The notes under the pieces: model-generated | What the model was told of the DNA's origin: nothing | Databases searched by the model: none | The model's input: the letters and a program-made list of their open reading frames with translations, nothing else | Source: JAOARY01 sp045345765 | GTDB lineage: Bacteria; Bacillota; Clostridia; Peptostreptococcales; Peptostreptococcaceae | Reading direction: 5' to 3' | Assembly (NCBI GenBank): GCA_045345765.1 | Contig: CP148265.1 | Span: 2,604,001 to 2,668,000, forward strand | Length of the DNA stretch: 64,000 nt | Made by a program: the position numbers and the translations under genes | Part shown: positions 17,268 through 26,445 of the stretch, piece by piece | Position numbering within the stretch: the stretch's first letter is position 1 | Layout: each line of letters starts with the position of its first letter

Positions 17268-19859
17268 TTGTTAAAGCTTGAAGTTAAAGAAAAAATAGAG
17301 CTTTATAACTTAGTGGTTAATGGTAAAAAAGTATCTACAAATGTAAATAAAAGACTTATAGATTTTTTAAGAGATGATTTGAATTTAACTTCAGTAAAAG
17401 ATGGATGTAGTGAAGGGGCTTGTGGAACTTGTAGTGTTTTGGTTGATGGAAAGAAGAAAAAAGCATGTCTTTTAAAAATGGACAAAGTAAAAAATAGTAA
17501 AATTATAACGGTTGAAGGACTTAGTAAAAGAGAAAAAGATGTTTATTCATGGGCATTTGTAGAAGCTGGAGCGGTTCAATGTGGATTTTGTATTCCAGGG
17601 ATGGTCATAAGTGCAAAATCATTATTAGATAACAATTTAAATCCTAAAAGAGAAGATGTTAAAAAAGCATTGGTTGGTAATATATGTAGATGCACAGGTT
17701 ATGTTAAGATTGAAGATGCAATTTTACTTGCAGCTAAGGCGTTTAGAGAAGATTATAAACCAAAAGAGGTCATTTGCAAAGGTCTTGTTGGTGATAATTT
17801 AAATAGAGTCGATGCAAAAGATAAAGTTTTAGGAAATGCTATGTATACAGATGATATGAAATTTGATGGAATGCTCTATGGTGGAGCTTATAGATTAAAT
17901 GTTGCTAGAGCGTTGATAAAAAAAATAGATATATCAAAAGTTTTAGAACACGAAGATGTAGTCTGTGTTGTCAGTGCAAAAGATATACCAGGAAATAGAT
18001 ATATTGGTCATATAATAAAGGATTGGCCAGTATTTATAGATGAAAATGAGGAAACAAGATATATAGGTGATGCACTTTTAGCTATAGCTTGTAAAACAAA
18101 AAAAGGATTAAAAGAAGCTCTTAAATTGGTTAAGGTCGATTACGAAGAATTAAATCCGATAACAAATCCGACAGATGCTCTAAAAGAAGAGGCATTTAAA
18201 ATTCATCAAAAAGGTAATATACTGACAAAAGAAGTGTTAGTAAAGGGAAATCCTAAAGAAGCTATAAAAAATTCTAAATATGTAGTTACAAATACTTATG
18301 AAGTTCCATTTACAGAACATGCATTTTTAGAGCCTGAAAGTGCAATTGCAATAAAAGATGATGAAAAAATGATAATATATACTACTTTTCAAGGTGTATA
18401 TGATGTATCAAAAGAATGTAGTGAAATGCTTGGAATTGATAAGGAAAAAATAAGAACAGTTTGTAAAAATGTTGGTGGTGGATTTGGTGGCAAAGAAGAT
18501 ATAACAGTTCAACATCATGCTGCTTTACTTTCTTATTATACAAATAAACCTGTAAATGTTACTTTATCAAGGAAAGAAAGCATAAACATACATCCCAAAA
18601 GACATGCGATGAAGATGAAATTTACAACAGCTTGTGATGAATTTGGTTATTTAACAGGAATGGAAGCGAATATAATAGCAGATACAGGAGCATATGCATC
18701 ACTTGGAGGTCCTGTATTACAAAGAGCTTGTACGCACGCGGCTGGTCCTTATAATTATCAAAATTCAAAAATTGTTGGAACTGCTGTATATACTAATAAT
18801 CCTCCAGGAGGAGCATTTAGAGGTTTTGGGGTTACACAGTCTTGCTTTGCAACTGAATGCAATTTAAATCAATTAGCTTTAATGGTTGGAATATCTGCTT
18901 GGGATATAAGATTTAAAAATGCAATTGAACCTGGTCAAACTCTTCCCAATGGACAAATAGCAGATTCAGGAACAGCTTTAAAAGAAACTTTATTATCTAT
19001 TAAAGATTTGTATGATGAAGAATTATATGTTGGAGTTGCTTGTGCCTTTAAAAATAGTGGTATAGGCGTTGGGTTACATGACACAGGAAGATGTATATTA
19101 TCAATAAGAAATAAAAAAGTAAATATAAGAGCAGGTGCAGTTTGCATGGGTCAAGGAATGGCGACTATTTTAATTCAAATTCTTTGTCAAACAACAAATA
19201 TAGACCCAAAAGATGTAATAGTTTCAGATCCAGATACATTCAATACTCCTGATTCTGGTATGTCAACTGCTTCAAGACAAACCGTATTTACAGGTGAAGC
19301 TGTAAAACAGGCGAGCTTAAAATTAAAAGAGGCACTTAAGAATAAATCTATAGAGGATTTAGAGGGATTAGATTTTTATGGAGAATATTTTGGAAAAACA
19401 GATCCTTTAAATAGTGATAAAAAAAATCCAATAAGCCATATTGCATATGGATATGCAACTCATTTAGCTTGTTTGGATGAAGAAGGTAAAGTTAAATTAA
19501 TAGCAGCATCTCATGATGTTGGAAAAGCACTTAACCCTAAGAATGTAGAAGGTCAAATAGAGGGTGGTGTTGTAATGAGTCTTGGATATGCTCTTAGTGA
19601 AGATTTTCCTCTTGAAAATGGAATTCCAAAAGTTAAATTTGGAACATTAGGACTTTTTAGGTCTACAAATATTCCAAAGATAAAATCAATAATAGTAGAA
19701 AAAAATCCATCTGACTTGGCTTATGGTGCAAAAGGAATAGGGGAGATAACATCAATACCAACAGCACCTGCAATACAAGGAGCTTATATGAAATATGATG
19801 GTAAGTTTAGAACAAAACTACCGCTAGAAGATACTTATTATAAGAAATCAAAAAAATAA
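17268..19859 (+). CDS. xdhD: XdhD-type molybdenum hydroxylase, Fe-S and Mo domains fused
   Basis: 863-aa single-chain enzyme of the xanthine dehydrogenase family. A plant-type [2Fe-2S] domain (C47, C52, C55, C67) and a second [2Fe-2S] domain (C105, C108, C140, C142) precede the molybdopterin domain (about 165-863). Cofactor motif VGGGFGGKED is near 400 and the catalytic glutamate is E826 in AKGIGEIT. There is no FAD domain and no separate FAD subunit gene nearby. E. coli XdhD (956 aa) has the same fusion. With YqeB and YqeC nearby it is probably selenium-dependent. TTG start follows AAAGGGG by 7 bases, 12 bp after hyuA. It probably interconverts urate and less oxidised purines. Confidence 0.9.
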   Translation: MLKLEVKEKIELYNLVVNGKKVSTNVNKRLIDFLRDDLNLTSVKDGCSEGACGTCSVLVDGKKKKACLLKMDKVKNSKIITVEGLSKREKDVYSWAFVEAGAVQCGFCIPGMVISAKSLLDNNLNPKREDVKKALVGNICRCTGYVKIEDAILLAAKAFREDYKPKEVICKGLVGDNLNRVDAKDKVLGNAMYTDDMKFDGMLYGGAYRLNVARALIKKIDISKVLEHEDVVCVVSAKDIPGNRYIGHIIKDWPVFIDENEETRYIGDALLAIACKTKKGLKEALKLVKVDYEELNPITNPTDALKEEAFKIHQKGNILTKEVLVKGNPKEAIKNSKYVVTNTYEVPFTEHAFLEPESAIAIKDDEKMIIYTTFQGVYDVSKECSEMLGIDKEKIRTVCKNVGGGFGGKEDITVQHHAALLSYYTNKPVNVTLSRKESINIHPKRHAMKMKFTTACDEFGYLTGMEANIIADTGAYASLGGPVLQRACTHAAGPYNYQNSKIVGTAVYTNNPPGGAFRGFGVTQSCFATECNLNQLALMVGISAWDIRFKNAIEPGQTLPNGQIADSGTALKETLLSIKDLYDEELYVGVACAFKNSGIGVGLHDTGRCILSIRNKKVNIRAGAVCMGQGMATILIQILCQTTNIDPKDVIVSDPDTFNTPDSGMSTASRQTVFTGEAVKQASLKLKEALKNKSIEDLEGLDFYGEYFGKTDPLNSDKKNPISHIAYGYATHLACLDEEGKVKLIAASHDVGKALNPKNVEGQIEGGVVMSLGYALSEDFPLENGIPKVKFGTLGLFRSTNIPKIKSIIVEKNPSDLAYGAKGIGEITSIPTAPAIQGAYMKYDGKFRTKLPLEDTYYKKSKK

Positions 19860-19936
19860 AATCTTTATAGAGTATAAAATTTTTATAGAATATAATGATT
19901 AGATTTTAAGTTTATAAAAAAATTTTGGAGGTAGTT

Positions 19937-20461
19937 TTGAAGAATTTGTTTTTAACAGGAGATATAAATATAGGGAAATCAACATTAATAAAAAAATTTA
20001 TAAATAGTGAAATCGGAAAGAATTTTAATTATAGTGGATTTAAAACCATACCTTTTTTTAATGATGATAAAAAATCTTTTATTATAAAATATTATAATGA
20101 AACTACATTAAAAAGCAAATCAAACTATGAAATTGTTGGATTAAAGAAAGAAAAAGAAAAAGGATTTTATGGAATTACAAAAGGCTTTGAAACTTTGGGA
20201 TGTGAAATTTTAAGAGATTCACTTAAAAAAAAGCATATAGTTATAATGGATGAATTAGGTTTTTTTGAACTTCAAGCTAATAATTTTAAAGAATTGGTAT
20301 TAAGAAATTTAGATAGTGATAATTTTGTTCTTGGAGTCATTAAAAAGAAGGAAAATCCTTTTTTAAAAGAGATAATAAAAAGAGAAGATGTATGTGTAAT
20401 TGAAGTAAGTAAAGAAAATAGGGAAGAAAAACTTCTTGATATAAAAAAGTTTTTCATATAA
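19937..20461 (+). CDS. THEP1-like P-loop NTPase
   Basis: 174-aa protein with a P-loop GDINIGKST at residues 7-15, a later Walker-B-like segment IVIMDELGFFE and a C-terminal VCVIEV strand, as in the NTPase_1 (THEP1 nucleoside-triphosphatase) family. TTG at 19937 is chosen because GGAGGT (19927-19932) precedes it; the upstream in-frame TTG at 19925 overlaps the Shine-Dalgarno. It is the last gene of the island, 77 bp after xdhD, before a terminator. Function in vivo is unknown; by context it may help cofactor insertion or process a nucleotide made in the pathway. Confidence 0.75.
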   Translation: MKNLFLTGDINIGKSTLIKKFINSEIGKNFNYSGFKTIPFFNDDKKSFIIKYYNETTLKSKSNYEIVGLKKEKEKGFYGITKGFETLGCEILRDSLKKKHIVIMDELGFFELQANNFKELVLRNLDSDNFVLGVIKKKENPFLKEIIKREDVCVIEVSKENREEKLLDIKKFFI

Positions 20462-20474
20462 TATAGAGTACTAT

Positions 20475-20510
20475 AAAAGCTATGATTTTTAATTATAGCT
20501 TTTTTATTTT
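20475..20510 (+). terminator. Terminator ending the purine island
   Basis: Stem AAAAGCTAT (20475-20483) / ATAGCTTTT (20495-20503) followed by TTATTTT, 13 bases after the NTPase stop. Confidence 0.8.
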
Positions 20511-20541
20511 GGAAAAAAATTAAATCTATGGAGTGGTTTGT

Positions 20542-21180
20542 TTGAATATATTGGTATTAGATGATGAAGTAGAACTATTAAATATAATAAAATTATATTT
20601 AATAAAAGCTGATTTTAATGTATTTACAGCTTCTAGTGCACAAGAAGCTATTGAAATATTATATGAAGAAGATGTAGATTTAGCTATATTAGACTGGATG
20701 ATGAAAGGATTAAATGGTATTGATGTTTTAAAAGAAGCACTAAAATTTAAGGATATAAAAATTATAATGTTAACAGCAAAGACCGATTTTGAAAGTGAAT
20801 TTAAAGCTCTTGATATAGGTGCAAATGATTATGTAAAAAAACCATTTGATCCAAATGTGTTGGTTTTGAAAGTTAAGAAACTATTAAATTTGGATAAATA
20901 TATTTATTTTAGAAATCTAAAGATTGATAAGCTTGGAAGAACTGTTTATAAAGATGAAAAATTATTAAATTTAAGATTAAAAGAATTAAAAATACTTATA
21001 TATTTACTTGAAAATAAAAATAAAATAGTAAAAAGACAAAAACTTTTAGATTCTGTTTGGGGTTATGATTACGATAAAGACCCAAGAACATTGGATACGC
21101 ATATTAGAAGATTAAGAGAAAAAATAGGTGAGGGTATTATAATAACAAATAGAGGTATTGGTTATAGTATTAAAGACTAA
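20542..21180 (+). CDS. OmpR/PhoB-family response regulator
   Basis: 212-aa regulator: receiver domain (1-115) with acidic pocket DDE, phospho-acceptor in LAILDWMM (about D49), conserved T in MLTAKT and K in VKKPF; then an OmpR-type winged helix (about 120-212) ending RRLREKIGEGIIITNRGIGY. TTG at 20542 is chosen, 8 bases after GGAG; a GTG nine bases upstream would sit on that RBS. Cotranscribed with the kinase that starts 12 bp after its stop. Targets unknown; the secreted glycosidase downstream is a candidate. Confidence 0.9.
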   Translation: MNILVLDDEVELLNIIKLYLIKADFNVFTASSAQEAIEILYEEDVDLAILDWMMKGLNGIDVLKEALKFKDIKIIMLTAKTDFESEFKALDIGANDYVKKPFDPNVLVLKVKKLLNLDKYIYFRNLKIDKLGRTVYKDEKLLNLRLKELKILIYLLENKNKIVKRQKLLDSVWGYDYDKDPRTLDTHIRRLREKIGEGIIITNRGIGYSIKD

Positions 21181-21192
21181 GCAGGAGGCGTT

Positions 21193-22515
21193 ATGAACAA
21201 GTTAATAAGAAATACACTTATTATACTTTTTTTTATATTTTTAATTATTTTATTTTTAGTTAATATATTGCTTCCTAAAATATATTTTTATAAATCAAAT
21301 CAGGAAATAAAAAAAGAAGTACAAAATATTTATATTAAGGATGATTATATTTTAGATAATGAAGAATTGACTTTAATTAAATTGAATATGAAATCTAATA
21401 TAGATAGTTTAAATGATGATTTGCGTTGGAAATTAGAGAAAGAACAATTAAAAATAAATAATATATGGATTTCAAAAGAGATAATAAAAGAGATAAAAAA
21501 TAAAAATATAGTTAGAAAAATTTATAAACAAGATAAATTAAAAATAAGTTTGCTTACAAATATATTTATGAAAGATAATAGTATTTATTTAATAGCTAAA
21601 CCTGTTGTATATAGTTATGAAATTATAAAGATATTAAATTTTTATATAAGTATAATACTTTTGATATCTTTTTTATTAAATCTTTTAGTAGTACTTATAT
21701 TTTCATCTAAGATGATTAAAAATATTAATACATTAGAGGATTCACTAAAAAATATATCAGAATTAGAGTTTAAAAAAATTGATGAAAAAACAGGAGATGA
21801 GATGGATAAGCTTATCTATAGTTTTAATAATATGACTGATGTTATAAGCACAAAATATGATGAACTTGATGAAAAAAATAAAAATTTGAAATTATTTTTT
21901 TCAAATATTACTCATGAATTTAAAACACCACTATCTCTTATAAAGGCATATGCATTAGGTATTGAAGATGAAATATTTGATTTGAATTATATAAAAAAAA
22001 TAAATGAAAATGTAAATAAAATAGACAATTTATTAGATAAACTACTTAATTCAATAAAATATGATTTTTTGGATTTAAATAAAGCTGTATTTGATTTTAT
22101 AGAAATTTTAGATTATTCGCTTTTAAAGAATGAAGAATTATTAAAAGAATATACCTTAGAGATAAAAAATGATATTAAAAACTTAAATATTAAAGCAGAT
22201 AAAGAATCAATATTGATGGTTTTAGATAATTTGATTTCAAATGCTATAAAGCATAGTAAAGACAAAAAAATATTTTTTGAGATATTTAAAATAAATGAAA
22301 GTTTTGTGTTTGAGATAAAAAATAATACATCTTCATATACTTTAAATAAAGATGATATAATAAAGCCCTTTTATTGTTTTGAAAGTAAAAAAGAAAACAC
22401 AGGACTAGGACTTTTTATAGTGGATAATATATTAAAAAAACATAATATAAGATATGAAATAGATTTATCAAATGATTTTTTTTCATTTAGAATTTATTTT
22501 GTAAGATTGGTGTAA
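21193..22515 (+). CDS. Sensor histidine kinase
   Basis: 440-aa membrane kinase. One membrane helix at about 8-28, an extracytoplasmic segment of about 120 residues, a second helix about 150-172, HAMP about 172-225, HisKA with the H-box FSNITHEFKTPLSLIKA (about 236-252) and a HATPase domain with N-box LDNLISNAIKH (about 343) and G-box TGLGLFIVDNI. Partner of the preceding response regulator. The external sensor has no motif I recognise. Confidence 0.9.
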   Translation: MNKLIRNTLIILFFIFLIILFLVNILLPKIYFYKSNQEIKKEVQNIYIKDDYILDNEELTLIKLNMKSNIDSLNDDLRWKLEKEQLKINNIWISKEIIKEIKNKNIVRKIYKQDKLKISLLTNIFMKDNSIYLIAKPVVYSYEIIKILNFYISIILLISFLLNLLVVLIFSSKMIKNINTLEDSLKNISELEFKKIDEKTGDEMDKLIYSFNNMTDVISTKYDELDEKNKNLKLFFSNITHEFKTPLSLIKAYALGIEDEIFDLNYIKKINENVNKIDNLLDKLLNSIKYDFLDLNKAVFDFIEILDYSLLKNEELLKEYTLEIKNDIKNLNIKADKESILMVLDNLISNAIKHSKDKKIFFEIFKINESFVFEIKNNTSSYTLNKDDIIKPFYCFESKKENTGLGLFIVDNILKKHNIRYEIDLSNDFFSFRIYFVRLV

Positions 22516-22527
22516 CATTGATAAAAT

Positions 22528-22556
22528 ATACTGCTTTTAAAGGCAGTATTTTTTAT
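22528..22556 (+). terminator. Terminator after the two-component system
   Basis: Stem ATACTGCTT / AAGGCAGTAT with one G-T pair, loop TTA, followed by TTTTTATT, 13 bases after the kinase stop. It separates the two-component genes from the glycosidase. Confidence 0.75.
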
Positions 22557-22584
22557 TCAAAATTATATTATGGAGGCTAGGTAC

Positions 22585-24912
22585 ATGAAGAAAATAAACA
22601 AATTTATTTTGATATTTTTTACTTTTTTTATTATAGTATATTCTATAAAATTTGTATTAGCAAAAGATACAAAAAATATTGAAGTGAACAAAAATGAGGA
22701 TGTAAAAATTGATAAAGATTTAAAAAAAGAATTTGATTACGAGATAAATCCAAAGACTTTAGAGATAAATGTTATATGTGATTCTAAAAAGGAACAAATT
22801 TCAAAGCCATTACAAGAAAGAATAATTAGTAATTATAAAGAAGAAAATAACAATATATCTTTTGATTATGAGAATGAAGGGATACACGTAAATTTAAAAA
22901 AAGAAAAAGATTATATAGATATAGATATAAAATCAACTAAGAATGAAAATAAATTTACATGGCCAAAAGTTAGTGCAAATTCTTATACATTGCCATTGTT
23001 TGAAGGAAAGTATATACCATCAAATGATAAGTATTGGAAAGAATTTTTAAAAGATAGTGAGTTTGGTTTTGCTGAATCTTTTTCTATGAATTATTTTGTA
23101 TCGAATAAAGAGAATTATTCAATTATGTATATTGCAAAGAATATGTTTGATAATGAAATCAAATTTAATACAGACGATAAAATAGAATTTGATTTCATTC
23201 ATGATTATCCTAGTATTGAAAAAGAAAAAACATATGGATTTAGGATTTATATTACAAACAAAAACATTATGCATATATCAAAATTATATAAGAATCATAT
23301 GATATCAAAGGGTAAATTTAAAACCTTAGAAGAAAAAGCAAAATTAAATCCCAATATAAAAAAATTATATGGCTCCATATTTATATATTTGTGGTCAGAT
23401 AATTTTTTATGGTCTGATGATATAAAGTGGCAGGAATTTTTAAAAAATATGAATAGTAATGTTTGTAATTATATAAGAAATAATAAAATATTAGAAGCAT
23501 ACGAATTAGAAGAATTAAATAATGTTTTTGAAGAATTAAAACAACAAGATTATTTATCAAAATATCAAAAGACTATAATTATAAGAGATTTAAATAAAAT
23601 ATTAAAATCATATGAATTTTATGATGAAAGTATATTTGTAAAAAAAGATGAAGTTATTAAATCCTATATTAAAAAAGGGTTAAATAATTTAAATCAATTA
23701 GAAATTTTTGATTTAAATAAAAGAGCTTTATATAATAATTTTGATGTATTTAATGATATTAATTATTTTGGAAATGGAAATTCGTTAAAATTATTAGATG
23801 AATTAGATAAAATGAAAATAAACAATGCTTGGCTTGGTTTTGCAGATTGGATACCTTCAATGATAAATCCTAAATTCAATGAAGAAGCTATAAAAAGAGG
23901 TTATTTAGTAGCGCCATATGACTCATATCATTCAATTCATGAAGTAAAAGATAATGAGTGGATTACAGCTAGTTTTGATGATGAAAGATTATATTATGAT
24001 GCAACAATTACTAATAAAAATAATAAAAAAATAGGTGGATTTTTAGGTAGAGGAAGAAAATTAAATCCAACACTATCAATGCCTTATGTAAAATATAGAA
24101 TCAATAAAATTTTGGATACTGGTGTTAAATTTAATTCTTGGTTTTTGGATGTTGATGGTGCGGGAGAGTTTCATAATGATTATTCAAAAGAACATATAAC
24201 TACAAAATTACAAGATCAAAGAGCAAGATTAAATAGAATGAAATATATAGCAAATGATAAAAAGTTTGTGCTTGGTACTGAAAGTGGAAATGACTATTGT
24301 AGTGATGTAATAGCCTTTGCCCATGGAATAGAAAGCCCTGTATTAAAATGGTCAGATAAAGATTTAAGGGTTAACAAAGAAAGTAAATATTACCTAGGTA
24401 ATTATTGGTCAAATACTGGAGGCGTACCAACAAAATATTTTAAACAAGTAGAATTAAAGGATTTGTATAAAAGGATTTATTATAGTCCAATATATTCACT
24501 TCCTCTATATAAACTTGTTTATAATGATAGTGTAGTAACAAGTCATCATTGGGAATCTGGAAGTTTAAAATTCAAAGAGGTTATTGTAGATAATATGCTT
24601 TATGAAATACTTTATAATGTACCACCTTTGTATCAATTGGATTTGGATGAATTAAATAAACATAAAGATATAATAAAAAATCATTATGCTGTATTTTCTA
24701 AATTCCATAAAGAAGCTATAAAAAAACCTATTAAAGATTTTTGTTATCTTACAAAGGATAAACTTGTCCAAAAGATGATTTATGATAAAGATTTATATGT
24801 TATAGTTAATTTCTCAAATAATAATTATATTTATGATGGGAAAAAAATAGAAGGAAAATCTGCATATATTAAGCTTGGCAATGAAGAAATCTTGTATAAA
24901 CCTATGAAATAA
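22585..24912 (+). CDS. Secreted glycosidase, GH129/GH101-related
   Basis: 775-aa protein with an N-terminal signal peptide or anchor (KKINKFILIFFTFFIIVY, residues 2-19). The central region has the look of the GH129 family (PF11308, related to GH101, alpha-N-acetylgalactosaminidases): SWFLDVDGAGEFH (about 520, an Asp that could be the nucleophile), GTESGNDYCSD with DVIAFAHGIESP (about 565) and VTSHHWESG (about 655). The family call is from pattern memory and is moderate. ATG at 22585 follows GGAGG by 8 bases; the ATG at 22570 overlaps it. Likely acts on extracellular or host glycans. It lies 69 bp after a two-component system. Confidence 0.6.
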   Translation: MKKINKFILIFFTFFIIVYSIKFVLAKDTKNIEVNKNEDVKIDKDLKKEFDYEINPKTLEINVICDSKKEQISKPLQERIISNYKEENNNISFDYENEGIHVNLKKEKDYIDIDIKSTKNENKFTWPKVSANSYTLPLFEGKYIPSNDKYWKEFLKDSEFGFAESFSMNYFVSNKENYSIMYIAKNMFDNEIKFNTDDKIEFDFIHDYPSIEKEKTYGFRIYITNKNIMHISKLYKNHMISKGKFKTLEEKAKLNPNIKKLYGSIFIYLWSDNFLWSDDIKWQEFLKNMNSNVCNYIRNNKILEAYELEELNNVFEELKQQDYLSKYQKTIIIRDLNKILKSYEFYDESIFVKKDEVIKSYIKKGLNNLNQLEIFDLNKRALYNNFDVFNDINYFGNGNSLKLLDELDKMKINNAWLGFADWIPSMINPKFNEEAIKRGYLVAPYDSYHSIHEVKDNEWITASFDDERLYYDATITNKNNKKIGGFLGRGRKLNPTLSMPYVKYRINKILDTGVKFNSWFLDVDGAGEFHNDYSKEHITTKLQDQRARLNRMKYIANDKKFVLGTESGNDYCSDVIAFAHGIESPVLKWSDKDLRVNKESKYYLGNYWSNTGGVPTKYFKQVELKDLYKRIYYSPIYSLPLYKLVYNDSVVTSHHWESGSLKFKEVIVDNMLYEILYNVPPLYQLDLDELNKHKDIIKNHYAVFSKFHKEAIKKPIKDFCYLTKDKLVQKMIYDKDLYVIVNFSNNNYIYDGKKIEGKSAYIKLGNEEILYKPMK

Positions 24913-25075
24913 ATACAAAAATAGATATAATTAAGAAAAATATAAATCATAAAATACCAATAATTTAATACTATTTTCTAATTTTTAGGTATAAAAAACT
25001 ACTTTCTGTGATTAATGCAAAAGAATTATTGTAAATCAAAAAAAATATGTGTAAAATAATACTGTAAATAAAAAT

Positions 25076-25105
25076 AAAAAAGACATTTAAATGTCTTTTT
25101 TGTTT
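25076..25105 (+). terminator. Terminator before the GNAT gene
   Basis: Palindrome AAAAAAGACATTT / AAATGTCTTTTTT (25076-25101) with a following T-run. The 240-base gap around it (24913-25156) holds nothing else I can identify. Confidence 0.75.
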
Positions 25106-25156
25106 TTTTTGAAATCAACACACTTAAATTTGGTAAAATAGAGGAGTTGTTTTTTG

Positions 25157-25777
25157 ATGAAGATTATTAAATTAAGAGAAGAGTATTTTGAACAAACAGC
25201 AGTTTTGTTATGTGAGGTTTTTTCTAAAAAAGAACCTCTTACTAAAAATCTTGTATTTGAAGGAGAAAATTTCTTAGAATTTTGTAGAAGAATGATTAAA
25301 GGTTTTTTTAATCAAGGTTTATCATTTATAGCGGTAGAAGAAGAGATTGTGGTTGCGCTTTTATTAGCAAGAAAAGAAGATTTGGATTTTGTAAGTGATG
25401 ATGAAGCATTGCAATTAGCACCAGAATTATCACCTGTATTTGAATTACAAGATCATTTATATCAAAAAGCAGAGGTTGATATAGATCCTAATAGAACTGT
25501 TCATTTAGAAACAATTGCTTGCCACAAAGATTATTGTAATAATGGACTTAGTAAAAAATTATTACTACATACGATAGAACATTTAAAAGAACAAAATTTT
25601 AAATATGTCACAGGAATGTGTACGAGTCACAAATCACAAGAATTATTTAAAAAAGGTGTTTTGGACTTTTTTAAATATGAAATAAAATATGGTGATTTCT
25701 TTTGTAAAAAAACATATCCACAATTTAATGAATTAGAAGATAAACTGTGTAAATTAATTGTAGGTGTTGTATCATAA
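25157..25777 (+). CDS. GNAT-family N-acetyltransferase
   Basis: 206-aa acetyl-CoA-dependent acyltransferase. The first strand and helix (residues 1-20) lead to a GNAT core, with the acetyl-CoA-binding segment TIACHKDYCNNGLSKKLL at about 118-135 (an R/Q-x-x-G-x-A/S-like loop). Substrate unknown. ATG at 25157 is preferred over the adjacent TTG (25154); RBS GAGGAG. It stands alone between two terminators. Confidence 0.78.
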   Translation: MKIIKLREEYFEQTAVLLCEVFSKKEPLTKNLVFEGENFLEFCRRMIKGFFNQGLSFIAVEEEIVVALLLARKEDLDFVSDDEALQLAPELSPVFELQDHLYQKAEVDIDPNRTVHLETIACHKDYCNNGLSKKLLLHTIEHLKEQNFKYVTGMCTSHKSQELFKKGVLDFFKYEIKYGDFFCKKTYPQFNELEDKLCKLIVGVVS

Positions 25778-25796
25778 TATAAAGATTAAATTTATT

Positions 25797-25848
25797 GGGG
25801 CTGTTGCATTGACATAAAAAATTATGTTGATGTGATAGCCTTTTTTAT
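25797..25848 (+). terminator. Hairpin element, copy B (terminator)
   Basis: The left arm GGCTGTTGCATTGACATAA pairs along 19 positions with the right arm TTATGTTGATGTGATAGCC, five of them G-U wobbles, loop AAAA-like, then TTTTTT. Wobbles keep the RNA hairpin intact only in the + orientation. Confidence 0.8.
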
Positions 25849-25929
25849 TAAAAAATTGTAAATATAAAAGACTATATAGATAAAGATTTTATATTTATAA
25901 TAAGGGTATTAAAATAAAGAGGTGATATT

Positions 25930-26445
25930 ATGGATAAAGGATATATACATGTTTATACTGGAAATGGAAAAGGAAAGACAACTGCAGCATTTGGCTTAGC
26001 ATTAAGAGCAGCTTGTGCAGATAAAAAAATTTTTATAGGCCAATTTGTAAAAGGTATGAAATATAGTGAAGTTAAAGTTTGTGATTTGCTTAAAAATATA
26101 GATATTGAACAATTTGGACTTGAATGTTTTATAAATAAAGAGCCAAAGCAAGAAGATATAGATATAGCTAAGAAAGGTTTAGAGAAAGCAAAAAAAATAA
26201 TAGAGAATAATTTATATGATGTGGTTATTTTAGATGAAATTAATATAGCTCTTTATTATAATTTATTTAGCATAAATGAAGTTCTTGATATGCTATCTAA
26301 AAAACCGAAAGAAATGGAAATTGTTTGTACAGGGAGATATGCTAAAGATGAATTAATAGAGTTTGCTGACTTAGTAACGGAGATGAAAGAAATTAAGCAC
26401 TATTATAATGAAGGTGTAGAGGCTAGAAGAGGTATAGAATGTTAG
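25930..26445 (+). CDS. cobO: Cob(I)alamin adenosyltransferase, CobO/BtuR type
   Basis: 171-aa P-loop enzyme that adenosylates corrinoids with ATP. Walker A GNGKGKTTAA starts at residue 12, ILDEINIAL at about 99, CTGRYA at about 136, and the C-terminal GVEARRGIE is typical. RBS AGAGGTG. It overlaps the next gene by 7 bp (ATGTTAG). A second, unrelated adenosyltransferase of the PduO type lies at 38065. No other B12 gene is near and no cobalamin riboswitch precedes it. Confidence 0.92.
   Translation: MDKGYIHVYTGNGKGKTTAAFGLALRAACADKKIFIGQFVKGMKYSEVKVCDLLKNIDIEQFGLECFINKEPKQEDIDIAKKGLEKAKKIIENNLYDVVILDEINIALYYNLFSINEVLDMLSKKPKEMEIVCTGRYAKDELIEFADLVTEMKEIKHYYNEGVEARRGIEC

Noticed and set aside
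17268..19859. Selenocysteine (in-frame TGA) in XdhD
   Set aside because: The frame has no internal TGA. Selenium in this enzyme class is a labile ligand, not selenocysteine.
25849..25929. Cobalamin riboswitch before cobO
   Set aside because: No B12-box or conserved core can be seen in the 80 AT-rich bases.
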